Source of the DNA: Scybalousia_A sp963588535
GTDB taxonomy: Bacteria; Bacteroidota; Bacteroidia; Bacteroidales; P3
Length of the DNA: 14,913 nt
Direction of reading: 5' to 3'
NCBI GenBank assembly: GCA_963588535.1
Contig: CAVAII010000163.1
Location: forward strand, 1 to 14,913
The notes below the pieces were generated by a model. That model did no database searches. It was not told where the DNA came from and was given only the letters and a program-made list of their open reading frames with translations. Shown one piece after another: positions 1 to 7,114 of the stretch; position 1 is the first letter of the stretch, and every line of letters starts with the position of its first letter. The position numbers and the translations under genes are program-made.

Positions 1-293
1 CATCTTATCCGAATAAAGTCTGATATTATTCTGATAAAGTCTGATATTATCCGAATAAAGTTTGATATTATTCTGATAAAGTCTGATATTATTTTGATAA
101 GTACTGAAGTTATTTTATTCTTTACTGATTTTATTCCAACGAATACTGATTTTATTTCAACGATTACTGATTTTATTTTACTGATTACTGATTTTATTCC
201 AACGATTACTGATTTTATTTTACTGATTACTGATTTTATTTCAACGATTACTGATATTATTTTTCTAAGGCTATACTTTGCTTCTTTTTCCAC
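1..293 (-). CDS. Candidate heptad-repeat protein, partial
   Basis: This is a speculative reading of the 21-bp array. One minus-strand frame stays open from a TAA at 294-296 through all twelve units to the window edge. It could start at GTG (291-293), giving MEKEAKYSLRK followed by seven-residue units such as IKSVISK, IKSVIVE, IISDFIR and IISNFIR. Isoleucine and valine recur at fixed positions, as in an amphipathic helix or coiled coil. Units 1 and 2 differ by three bases, yet both read Ile-Arg in this frame (ATT CGG against ATC AGA). Against it: a plus-strand frame is also open across the array, the start is not ATG, and the promoter is unclear. The gene, if real, runs off the window. No family recognised. 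Confidence 0.22.
   Translation of the reverse strand, partial: MEKEAKYSLRKIISVIVEIKSVISKIKSVIVGIKSVISKIKSVIVEIKSVFVGIKSVKNKITSVLIKIISDFIRIISNFIRIISDFIRIISDFIRIR
10..261. repeat. 21-bp tandem array, 12 units
   Basis: Twelve consecutive units of exactly 21 bp run without a gap. Units 1-4 (10-93) follow the pattern CTGATAAAGTCTGATATTATT, alternating with a CGAATAAAG variant, as if 42-bp dimers had duplicated. Units 6-12 (115-261) share the core ACTGATTTTATT with a variable head (CCAACGA, TCAACGA or TTACTGA); unit 5 is intermediate. There are no unique spacers, so this is not CRISPR. A shorter array of the same family lies at 11493-11576. Because 21 bp equals seven codons and also about two helical turns, either a peptide repeat or phased DNA could explain the spacing. 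The array may extend beyond the left edge. Between the array and the tRNA terminator (262-368) I see no supported feature. Confidence 0.95.
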
Positions 294-368
294 TTACCTT
301 CCCGCCTGTTTATCTAATTATACCAAATCCTTGCTTAATAAACCTACCCTTTTATCTATTTATCTAAC

Positions 369-403
369 AACAAAAAGATCCCCCTTCAGGACGAAGGGGG
401 ATC
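369..403 (-). terminator. Rho-independent terminator of tRNA-Lys
   Basis: A perfect 11-bp stem (GATCCCCCTTC at 377-387 and GAAGGGGGATC at 393-403) with a 5-base loop is followed on the minus strand by TTTTTGTTG. It lies 39 bases beyond the 3' end of the tRNA and points the same way. It is strikingly GC-rich for this AT-rich region. There is no T-run on the plus side, so it works in the minus direction only. Confidence 0.9.
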
Positions 404-441
404 AGAAACCCAATTATTATGAAACTTATTATCTTTTGTTG

Positions 442-514
442 TGACTAATCTGGGATTCGAACCCAGGACCCCATCCTTAAAAGGGATGTGCTCTACCTGC
501 TGAGCTAATTAGTC
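442..514 (-). tRNA. tRNA-Lys (anticodon UUU)
   Basis: A complete 73-base cloverleaf can be folded by eye. The acceptor stem GACTAAT/ATTAGTC has 7 perfect pairs, followed by TA at positions 8-9. The D stem is GCTC/GAGC with an 8-base loop. The anticodon stem CATCC/GGATG encloses CTTTTAA, giving anticodon TTT (UUU, lysine, reading AAA and AAG). The variable loop is GGGTC, the T stem CTGGG/CCCAG with loop TTCGAAT, and the discriminator base is A. The CCA end is not encoded and must be added after transcription. It has its own promoter (527-559) and terminator (369-403), so it forms an independent transcription unit downstream of the MATE-M23 gene. Confidence 0.97.
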
Positions 515-526
515 CCAAATGACTTT

Positions 527-559
527 GCAAAAGTACTACCTTTTTGATTACTGACCAAA
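527..559 (-). promoter_or_regulatory. Bacteroidota-type promoter of tRNA-Lys
   Basis: On the minus strand the sequence reads TTTG (556-559), exactly 20 bases, then TACTTTTGC (527-535). This fits the Bacteroidota primary sigma factor consensus TTTG / TAnnTTTG with ideal spacing. The -7 element ends 12 bases before the mature tRNA 5' end, leaving a very short leader. Confidence 0.85.
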
Positions 560-625
560 TTTTTCGACAACTTTTTTTTATTATTTTCTAAATATGACTA
601 TATATCAGCAAAATAAATTTTATCC

Positions 626-3600
626 TTATTTTTTATTGGCGTGGTAAATTATGGTATAATTCGAGGTTGTTTTGTTATTTTTGGCGTCTGTTACCACAAT
701 TTTTAGATTATTTTTGCCATTTTTTAGTTTTTCATCTATCGTATAAGTCAAAGTAGACCTCTTGCCATCGAATTCCATAAGAACCCATTCTCCATTTAGG
801 TAACCATTATAAGTTTTTACGCCAGACAGATTGTCCATTATTCTAACTTTCAGAGTCTTTTGTTTCTTTTTTAGTCTCTTATTTGTACGAAAATTCAAAG
901 GTTTAATCGTTGGTGCAACAGTATCCACCCAAACGGCAAAAGTACCAAAATCTCCTATGGTGGTCTCTACAAAACCATTTTTTAGACTACCTCCTACACT
1001 ACTCTTTCCGCCTTTGCTATTAATCTTAACTATTAGGTATTTGTCTTTTAGTCTATTATCTATTTTATATGGTTTAATGCTGAGTTTGAATTTCTTTTTT
1101 ACAGGTTCATATATAGTATGCAGACGATGTACGTTAGAATATTTCCCAACGGAGACAGAATAAGTAAAATTAATGTCCTCGTATAATGAGTTTTTAGGAA
1201 AAATAAATACACTACCGTCCTTTGCTGTAAAAGTATTTTCTATGTTAAAGGCAAAATATTTTGTTTGTTCGCTCTTAGTTTCTAAGATTTTGTTCTCCTC
1301 TTCCCTTATACTATCAATATTATAATTAACTCCTTTAAGATAGAAAGTATACAATAGAGTATTATTATTCAAATCCGTCATAAGCCAAGATACCTCATAA
1401 AGACTATCTGCTAATATCTCCACTATTCCTTTATTCGTATAGGTATTATAAGGCAAGACGCCGTTATCCATTTGTTTGGACGAAAGATAACGTTCTTTGG
1501 TCTTGATATACAAAGGATAATTAATAGTAGCATCTACATACCCATAGTCAGAGAAAGAAAACTTCTCTACTTGATGCGAAAAAATCCTCTCTTTATTAAC
1601 AAACAACTCCGTTTTCCATGTTCCATTTCTTACAGATGAACCATTCGAAGGGTCAAAAGCAAGAATAGAGAAAAACACATTGCCCAAACATTCTATTGTG
1701 TCGCCTTGTTGGAAGGACGTATCCTTAATTATATCTATTATTTTGCTTTCTTGTTTGGCCTCCACAAAAGAATTTTCTAACGGAGTTACTACCAAAGATT
1801 TTATATAGGGCTTTATGGTATCCAATACTTGTAGACCAAACAACAAAGGGTTAATAGGTTGTTCTGTCTTGGTATCACGAATCTCGAAATGCAGATGCGG
1901 ACCTTGTACTGCACCAGATTCTCCGCTTAAAGCCACAACTTGTCCTTGTTTAACATAGATCTTAGGTTTTGGAAACACATAGTCAAAGGTATAACATTGA
2001 TTCTTGTACTGATATTCTTTGACCCACTCACCTATTTCACCCTCGTAGGATTGCAGATGCATATAGACAGTTGTATAACCATTAGGGTGAGTAATATATA
2101 AGTTCTTTCCACCTCCGTATGCTTGCACTTTGATTCTCGAAACATAGCCTTCGGCTGCCGCCAATACATTATAACCGCAACGTTCATTGGTACGAAAATC
2201 TGCACCTGAATGAAAATGCGAACCCCTTAACTCAGCAAAAGTCCCAGATAAAGTCAAAGGGATAGAAAGTGGAGAAATAAAATAATCTTGTGGATAATTA
2301 TCCCTTAAAGATTGTATCTCCTTGCTACTATCTGTATTAATATCGTCTTTTTGTGCTTTTAGGGTACAAGATGTAAGGCAGTTAAAAAGCAGAACACAAA
2401 CCAAAATCGTCTTAACTATACTCTTTGTCTGCCATTTGTTTATCTTGAAAAAAATAAGATATATCAACACTCCCACCAACCACGCAATTGGAGCCCCTAA
2501 CCAAATACCTATCGTATCATATCGCAAACTTAAGAAATAGGATACAGGATAACGGACAATCCATAGAGAGAATATACTAATAATCATAGTTATCGTTGCT
2601 CTACCTGCACCCCTAAAGAAAGCAGTATACATCATCTGATAACAATATACAAACCAGAACAAACCCGATACTAACAAGTATTGATTGCCTATTCGTATTA
2701 CCTCTGCATCATTAGTAAACAACCTCATCAACTGCGTATTAAATCCACAGAATACTATCATAGTAACAACAGACAGTATTGCCATAATCTTTAATGAAGC
2801 ATAAAAACCTTGTTTTGCTCTTTGGAAAAGACTCGCACCTATATTAGTTCCCGTAAAAGAAGTCAAGGCTTGCGAAATATTCAACACAAACAGCAAAGCA
2901 ATTGATTCTATACGCATAGCAGCAGAGTAAGCAGCCGTAGCACTTGTACCAAATTTGACAACTAACCAAAGGATTAGGATTTGTGTTAAGGATACCACAC
3001 TTTGCTGTATACCTGTGGGTACACCTATTGATACTATTTGTTTAAGATAAGATTTATTAAACCTTATATCTTTGTATGGCAAACGCACATATTCATGCGT
3101 TCTATGCAAATAAACAAACAGAGAGACGAAAGCCAAGAATTGCGAAATCAAAGACGCCAATGCCGAAGCACTTACACCTAAGTGCATAACACCTAAAAAG
3201 ATATATGACAAGATAGTATTTAGAATATTTGCTGGAATAAGAAAATATAGTTGTGTTGTGGAGTCTCCTAAGCCTCGAAGTATGCTTATAGCCGAATGAA
3301 ATATAACAGAAAAGAACATTCCAATCATATAAATTCGAAAATATTCAACAGCCAAGGCCCTTACACTATTTTCCAAACTTAGACAAGAGAAAATAACATC
3401 GGCAAATATGATACTAAGCGAACAAATAACCAATCCTAACAAGATAAAAAAGATATAGAAAGTACTAATAATAGTATGAATATTATCACTTTGCTTTGCT
3501 CCATAGTAATGTGAGACTACCACACTACCACCACTACCAATACCCAATATCATTGAGGTAATAAAGAACACAACTGGGTAACAACTTCCCACAGCAGCCA

Positions 3601-3736
3601 ATGCGTCCGTACCCAAATAATTACCAACAAATGCACTATTGATAAGCGTGTACATTTGTTGGAATATATTCCCCAATATCAAAGGAATACTAAATAAAAA
3701 TATGCTCTTACCTATATGTCCTTTAGTAAAATCCAA
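626..3736 (-). CDS. MATE efflux transporter fused to M23 peptidase
   Basis: One uninterrupted 1036-residue frame joins two normally separate proteins. Residues 1-440 are a full-length MATE (multidrug and toxin extrusion) antiporter: it opens with MDFTKGHIGK, as the family usually does, contains GTDALAAVGS at 42-51, and has about twelve hydrophobic segments. Residues 441-457 are a lipoprotein signal peptide ending in the lipobox LTSC (Cys457). Residues 480-635 are an M23/LytM metallopeptidase with the zinc motifs HSGAD (His509, Asp513) and HLH (His614, His616), which in this family cleaves peptidoglycan cross-links. The C-terminal 400 residues are beta-rich, ending in an Ig-like region. The start codon is TTG; an in-frame TAA lies 15 bases upstream and the first ATG is codon 28, after the first membrane segment. 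The M23 half has no ATG of its own near the junction. It is probably the last gene of the nitroreductase-hydrolase operon. A sequencing error that hid a stop remains possible. Confidence 0.88.
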   Translation of the reverse strand: MDFTKGHIGKSIFLFSIPLILGNIFQQMYTLINSAFVGNYLGTDALAAVGSCYPVVFFITSMILGIGSGGSVVVSHYYGAKQSDNIHTIISTFYIFFILLGLVICSLSIIFADVIFSCLSLENSVRALAVEYFRIYMIGMFFSVIFHSAISILRGLGDSTTQLYFLIPANILNTILSYIFLGVMHLGVSASALASLISQFLAFVSLFVYLHRTHEYVRLPYKDIRFNKSYLKQIVSIGVPTGIQQSVVSLTQILILWLVVKFGTSATAAYSAAMRIESIALLFVLNISQALTSFTGTNIGASLFQRAKQGFYASLKIMAILSVVTMIVFCGFNTQLMRLFTNDAEVIRIGNQYLLVSGLFWFVYCYQMMYTAFFRGAGRATITMIISIFSLWIVRYPVSYFLSLRYDTIGIWLGAPIAWLVGVLIYLIFFKINKWQTKSIVKTILVCVLLFNCLTSCTLKAQKDDINTDSSKEIQSLRDNYPQDYFISPLSIPLTLSGTFAELRGSHFHSGADFRTNERCGYNVLAAAEGYVSRIKVQAYGGGKNLYITHPNGYTTVYMHLQSYEGEIGEWVKEYQYKNQCYTFDYVFPKPKIYVKQGQVVALSGESGAVQGPHLHFEIRDTKTEQPINPLLFGLQVLDTIKPYIKSLVVTPLENSFVEAKQESKIIDIIKDTSFQQGDTIECLGNVFFSILAFDPSNGSSVRNGTWKTELFVNKERIFSHQVEKFSFSDYGYVDATINYPLYIKTKERYLSSKQMDNGVLPYNTYTNKGIVEILADSLYEVSWLMTDLNNNTLLYTFYLKGVNYNIDSIREEENKILETKSEQTKYFAFNIENTFTAKDGSVFIFPKNSLYEDINFTYSVSVGKYSNVHRLHTIYEPVKKKFKLSIKPYKIDNRLKDKYLIVKINSKGGKSSVGGSLKNGFVETTIGDFGTFAVWVDTVAPTIKPLNFRTNKRLKKKQKTLKVRIMDNLSGVKTYNGYLNGEWVLMEFDGKRSTLTYTIDEKLKNGKNNLKIVVTDAKNNKTTSNYTIIYHANKK
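2366..2419 (-). other. Internal lipoprotein signal at fusion junction
   Basis: Codons 440-457 of the fusion read IVKTILVCVLLFNCLTSC: a lysine, a hydrophobic core and the signal peptidase II lipobox LTSC. If the first codon, ATA, were ATG this would be an ordinary lipoprotein start. The other two minus-strand frames meet stops here (TAG at 2416-2418, TAA at 2412-2414). A MATE C-terminus lies in the cytoplasm, so this segment could insert as a thirteenth helix and place the peptidase in the periplasm. Cleavage at Cys457 would release the peptidase as a lipoprotein; that is inference. Confidence 0.7.
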
Positions 3737-3805
3737 GTTATTTATTAGTTATTTTTAGAAACTTCTCTATTCAAAATTCTCTTTTCCTTATACACTAACT
3801 TAAAA

Positions 3806-4609
3806 CTAAACAGCAAAACACATATTTACGAAATCCTTTAATCGTATCTTAACTTTTAGTTCTTCTTCTATAAAAGACATGTGTCCGCTATTAAGCAACA
3901 TCACCTCAGAATACATAGGCAATTTGATTTGTGCAAAAAGAATATCCAAATCTGCCCTTGTGTCCTCCTTACCAATAACAAATAATACAGGACAAGTAGA
4001 TTTCTGTAATATATCTCTACGATCTCGTCTGCAAATCATACCTTTCTGTGCTGCAATTATACCCTCGACAGGAGTATTCAAAGCAATCTCTTTTAGGTTA
4101 TCTATCTCACTTCCGAAGCGTGTGCGATTAGTCTCCATAAACAAATTAGGAATAAAATCTACTATGAATTTCATTCTATTTTTGTCTATAATCTCTATAG
4201 CACGCAAACGATTCTGCTTACCTTTCTCGCTATCTGCCATCGCTTGTGAGTTCATTAGGCAGTAACCTTTTAACATCTCAGGATATTTCTCCATAAATGC
4301 CAAAGTAATCATACCACCCATGCTATGACCACACATAACGCATTGCTTAACATCTAAACTATCCAACAATTCTTTTATCATCTCGGCTTGCAATTCCATT
4401 GTGGATACCTCATCAATAGTCTCGCTATCGCCATGTCCTATCAAATCCACAGCAATAACTCTCATATTGTTCATATATTCCAAAACGAAATATTGCCAAA
4501 CTTCCAAAGAATTCATATATCCGTGCAACAAGACAAGGGTATTTTTTCCTCTACCCTCATCTTGATAATTAATCTTCTTACCTTTGAATACAAATGTTTT
4601 ATGTTGCAT
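3806..4609 (-). CDS. Alpha/beta-fold hydrolase
   Basis: A 267-residue cytoplasmic protein with the complete alpha/beta hydrolase set: LLHGY (27-31) for the oxyanion hole, the nucleophile elbow GHSMGG (94-99, Ser96), the acid Asp216 in GKEDTRAD and the catalytic His243 in NSGHMSF. Length and motif spacing fit the small hydrolases related to MenH, BioH and haloperoxidases, but the substrate cannot be inferred. The start is ATG. The nitroreductase stop lies only 12 bases upstream and the MATE-M23 gene begins 69 bases downstream, so the three are probably co-transcribed. No terminator is visible between them. Confidence 0.93.
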   Translation of the reverse strand: MQHKTFVFKGKKINYQDEGRGKNTLVLLHGYMNSLEVWQYFVLEYMNNMRVIAVDLIGHGDSETIDEVSTMELQAEMIKELLDSLDVKQCVMCGHSMGGMITLAFMEKYPEMLKGYCLMNSQAMADSEKGKQNRLRAIEIIDKNRMKFIVDFIPNLFMETNRTRFGSEIDNLKEIALNTPVEGIIAAQKGMICRRDRRDILQKSTCPVLFVIGKEDTRADLDILFAQIKLPMYSEVMLLNSGHMSFIEEELKVKIRLKDFVNMCFAV

Positions 4610-4621
4610 CTAAGAGAATGT

Positions 4622-5152
4622 TTATTTAATGATTCTATAATAATTTTCTTTTCTCGGCAAGGCTTGTGATGGGTTCTTTACAGGATATCCTAAACTAATA
4701 GCACCAATACCCATAACGTTGTCGGGCAAACCAAATTCTTTGATTAGTTTCTTACCTTCCTCGCTTTGGAACATCTCTATCTCTCTATTAATCCAACAAG
4801 ATCCCAAACCAATTGCATAAGCAGCATTCATCATATTACCCAAAACCAAACTACCATTCTGCAAAGCATTAGGTTCTTCACTTAATGGTGCACTAAATAC
4901 CAAAACTATTGTAGGAGCATCATAATAAGGATTAGTATCTGTGCCCATTACTTTGGCATTCATACTTATTAATTGTTGCATTATCGCCTTGTTCTGAACA
5001 GCAACTATCCATACATCTTGCTTATTATGTCCTGTTGGAGCGTAAGTACCTGCTTCCAAAACTGTCTTTAACTCTTCGTCTGTTATTTGTTGTGGTTGGT
5101 ACTTTCTTATGCTACGTCTGTTTTTTAGTGCTTGTATAACTTGATTTTCCAT
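4622..5152 (-). CDS. Nitroreductase family FMN oxidoreductase
   Basis: A 176-residue flavoprotein of the nitroreductase family, expected to use FMN and NAD(P)H to reduce nitro compounds, quinones or similar acceptors; the natural substrate is unknown. It opens with the typical nitroreductase N-terminus, including the FMN-phosphate motif NRRSIRKY (residues 11-18). APTGHNKQ (about 37-44) and the late motif GIGAISLGYP also fit. I chose the ATG at 5150-5152: the frame extends 13 codons further to a TTG at 5191, but that extension is absent from the family and falls where the promoter would sit. It is the first gene of the likely operon with the hydrolase and MATE-M23. The 104-base upstream gap shows only weak promoter-like sequence. 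Confidence 0.93.
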   Translation of the reverse strand: MENQVIQALKNRRSIRKYQPQQITDEELKTVLEAGTYAPTGHNKQDVWIVAVQNKAIMQQLISMNAKVMGTDTNPYYDAPTIVLVFSAPLSEEPNALQNGSLVLGNMMNAAYAIGLGSCWINREIEMFQSEEGKKLIKEFGLPDNVMGIGAISLGYPVKNPSQALPRKENYYRIIK

Positions 5153-5256
5153 CGTATTGTCTATTATTTTTTTGTTTCTATTAAATAGCAAATGCTTATT
5201 ATATAATTATTCTATCTCACTTGCCTTACTATATCAAAGTACAAAAAGCAATCTAT

Positions 5257-7023
5257 TTATCTTTTGATAAAATAATTACCCTTTGTAAAGTCTCCACATT
5301 TGACTTGAATTACATAAAAACCATTTTCGTAACTTTGACAATCTATTGTCTCGTCAAAAGTTTGCTGTTTAGAGTATGTTTTGCTGAAAACCTCTTGTTT
5401 AGTCTTACGATTAACGATTTTTACTTCCATTTCGTTCTCCTTATTATCTTTGTTAAATAGTATAACACGCAAAGAATTGTTATCCTTATCAAACAAAGTT
5501 GTAAGTTTGTCTTGTGAATGCTTTACCTTATTAATATCACTGGTAGCAACAAAAGGATATTCCATCTTGCAACCAAAGTCTGGCTCGAAGGTCTCTAATA
5601 CCTTTGTCATAGTCTCATCATAGATTAAGACGTATCCTTCTCCTTGTTCCTGGTTTGCCCACCATGATAATCCGTCACAACCATCATCTTCTATTCTTAT
5701 TAGATAATTGCCGTCCTTTACTTCTACCTTCTGAACGTATTGCGTATTTGGAGACATTTGACTGCGTTCGTATAGTTTTTTCTCGTAAGATAACTCACCT
5801 TTTTTCTCACAAGACATCTTTTTCTCTCTGCAAGGTTCTCCCTTCTTATCACATTCTTTGTTTTTTTCTCTTGTTACTCCCTGTAAAACAGAATATTTGT
5901 CGTCTGCCATAGAGTTTGTTTTCATTACCAAATTAAATTTGTTTGGTAAATAGTGTGTTTCACTCTCTATGATGTTATTATCTCTTCCTGCTCCGTAAGT
6001 ATCGCCGTCCATATCTTTGATATCAACGTGCTTATAATGCTTATCGCCTAAGAAGAATAACTCATTAGCAATTTGATAACCAGGTTCGCCCAATCCTTGT
6101 GCGTTATAGTATTCGAATAGCATCTTTATATTCAACTCATTATTCTCTACAAATGGAGTTAAATCGTAATAATGCTCTTCTACTTTCGTTCCAGGACACC
6201 AACCTGCACGTTTATAAATCCAAGTACCCCCTTGCGGTTGAATAGGATTGCAACCACAATCGTCTCTCCATACAGCATGGTTATCAACTACGTTTTCATT
6301 AGCCACATATACGAAACTCTTTTTTAGAAATTCGGCAGCAGCATTCAAAGTATCGCCACCATGTCCAGAGATTTGCAAACGAGACAAAACTTTTTTGGTT
6401 CCCTTTGGCAAAGTAACCTTTTTCTCTCCCAAATATTCGTCAATAGTGGTATCTTGTCTACCAAACGGATAATAAGAATAGTATATTTGTTCTACGTCTA
6501 TAAATCTATTATCTTTTTTCTTATGTTCTTTATCTTGCGTAAAGATAAAATCGGTAGTAGCCAAGAAACCATCTTGATATCCTTCGTATTGCATAACAAT
6601 TTCTACGGTATCAGTCAACAAAGGATAATACTCGGTAATATTCCAAGACCAAATATGATCCCATTTAGTAGTATTATCACCACGATTGTACCAACCACTA
6701 TATGGAGTAATCATTCTACCCAATTGATAATCCGTTGTCTTGCCATCTTTATTAGAACGCAAAACCACATTAATAGAATAATCCCAATCCGAACAACCTC
6801 CGTCAGGACATTGCAAATGCAAATCCAATTGAATATTAGTTATATTCTTATCCTTAATAGGAAAACAAACCTTTTGTGGATATTCCGTACGAGTTTGTAA
6901 GTGTGTACGCTTATGAGGTGTAATAGTAAATTTCTCCTCTTGTGCCGAAACTCCCTGACAAACAAAACTATTTGCCATAAACACTAATGCTATGCCAATA
7001 AATGCAAAAATACTGTTCTTCAT
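5257..7023 (-). CDS. PNGase F-like glycoamidase, T9SS cargo
   Basis: A 588-residue secreted protein. Residues 1-27 are a Sec signal peptide (predicted cut after VSA). Residues about 50-325 align by eye with PNGase F of Elizabethkingia: CPDGGCSDWD then GRMITPY matches CPNKTCDEWD then GRFITPY, and KRAGWCPG matches DRAGWCPG. The three catalytic acids of PNGase F (Asp60, Glu118, Glu206) appear to be Asp81, Glu147 and Glu231. PNGase F hydrolyses the amide between asparagine and N-glycans, so removing glycans from host or dietary glycoproteins is the likely role. A beta-rich region follows, interrupted by a Lys/Glu/Cys repeat insert (384-418). The end, NGFYVIQVKCG to FIKR, resembles a type A T9SS sorting domain, implying export or surface attachment. 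ATG start; stop TAA. It stands alone, with no clear promoter seen. Confidence 0.85.
   Translation of the reverse strand: MKNSIFAFIGIALVFMANSFVCQGVSAQEEKFTITPHKRTHLQTRTEYPQKVCFPIKDKNITNIQLDLHLQCPDGGCSDWDYSINVVLRSNKDGKTTDYQLGRMITPYSGWYNRGDNTTKWDHIWSWNITEYYPLLTDTVEIVMQYEGYQDGFLATTDFIFTQDKEHKKKDNRFIDVEQIYYSYYPFGRQDTTIDEYLGEKKVTLPKGTKKVLSRLQISGHGGDTLNAAAEFLKKSFVYVANENVVDNHAVWRDDCGCNPIQPQGGTWIYKRAGWCPGTKVEEHYYDLTPFVENNELNIKMLFEYYNAQGLGEPGYQIANELFFLGDKHYKHVDIKDMDGDTYGAGRDNNIIESETHYLPNKFNLVMKTNSMADDKYSVLQGVTREKNKECDKKGEPCREKKMSCEKKGELSYEKKLYERSQMSPNTQYVQKVEVKDGNYLIRIEDDGCDGLSWWANQEQGEGYVLIYDETMTKVLETFEPDFGCKMEYPFVATSDINKVKHSQDKLTTLFDKDNNSLRVILFNKDNKENEMEVKIVNRKTKQEVFSKTYSKQQTFDETIDCQSYENGFYVIQVKCGDFTKGNYFIKR
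5770..5853 (-). repeat. Two 42-bp in-frame direct repeats
   Basis: Inside the PNGase F-like gene two 14-codon units follow each other: CDKKGEPCREKKMS (residues 391-404) and CEKKGELSYEKKLY (405-418). Each splits into two seven-residue halves. The preceding seven codons (TREKNKE, 5854-5874) look like a weaker copy. DNA identity between the two 42-bp units is only about 24 of 42. Five of the differences are silent third-position changes (in Lys, Gly and Glu codons), so the peptide pattern is better kept than the DNA. The insert is strongly charged and carries three cysteines, unlike the rest of the protein. Confidence 0.8.
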
Positions 7024-7067
7024 CTTTTATATCTTTTTATTTTATTATTTTCTCTTTGTCTTTTTGT

Positions 7068-7096
7068 CTAAAAACAGAATACTAAGATTCTATTTT
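7068..7096 (-). terminator. Weak possible terminator after rlmB
   Basis: On the minus strand AAAATAGAAT (7087-7096) can pair with ATTCTGTTTT (7071-7080) around a 6-base loop, giving 10 pairs with one T-G wobble. The U-rich 3' arm would double as the release tract. The stem is almost all A-T, so this is weak evidence. It lies 19 bases past the rlmB stop. Confidence 0.3.
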
Positions 7097-7114
7097 CTTT
7101 CCCAAAACTCCCTT

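Noticed and set aside
10..261. CRISPR array
   Set aside because: The units abut each other with no unique spacers, and no cas genes are present.
94..444. A plus-strand open frame through the 21-bp array and beyond, with TDFI-type heptads
   Set aside because: After the array it runs through the tRNA terminator hairpin and ends inside the tRNA-Lys gene. Its start would be TTG inside a repeat unit. The openness follows from the repeat lacking stops in that frame.
5153..5191. Longer nitroreductase start at TTG (5189-5191)
   Set aside because: The extra 13 residues are not part of the family; the ATG at 5150-5152 is followed by the conserved N-terminus.
6361..6900. A 179-codon plus-strand frame opposite the PNGase F-like gene
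   Set aside because: It is an antisense shadow of a conserved catalytic domain; its composition shows no protein family features.
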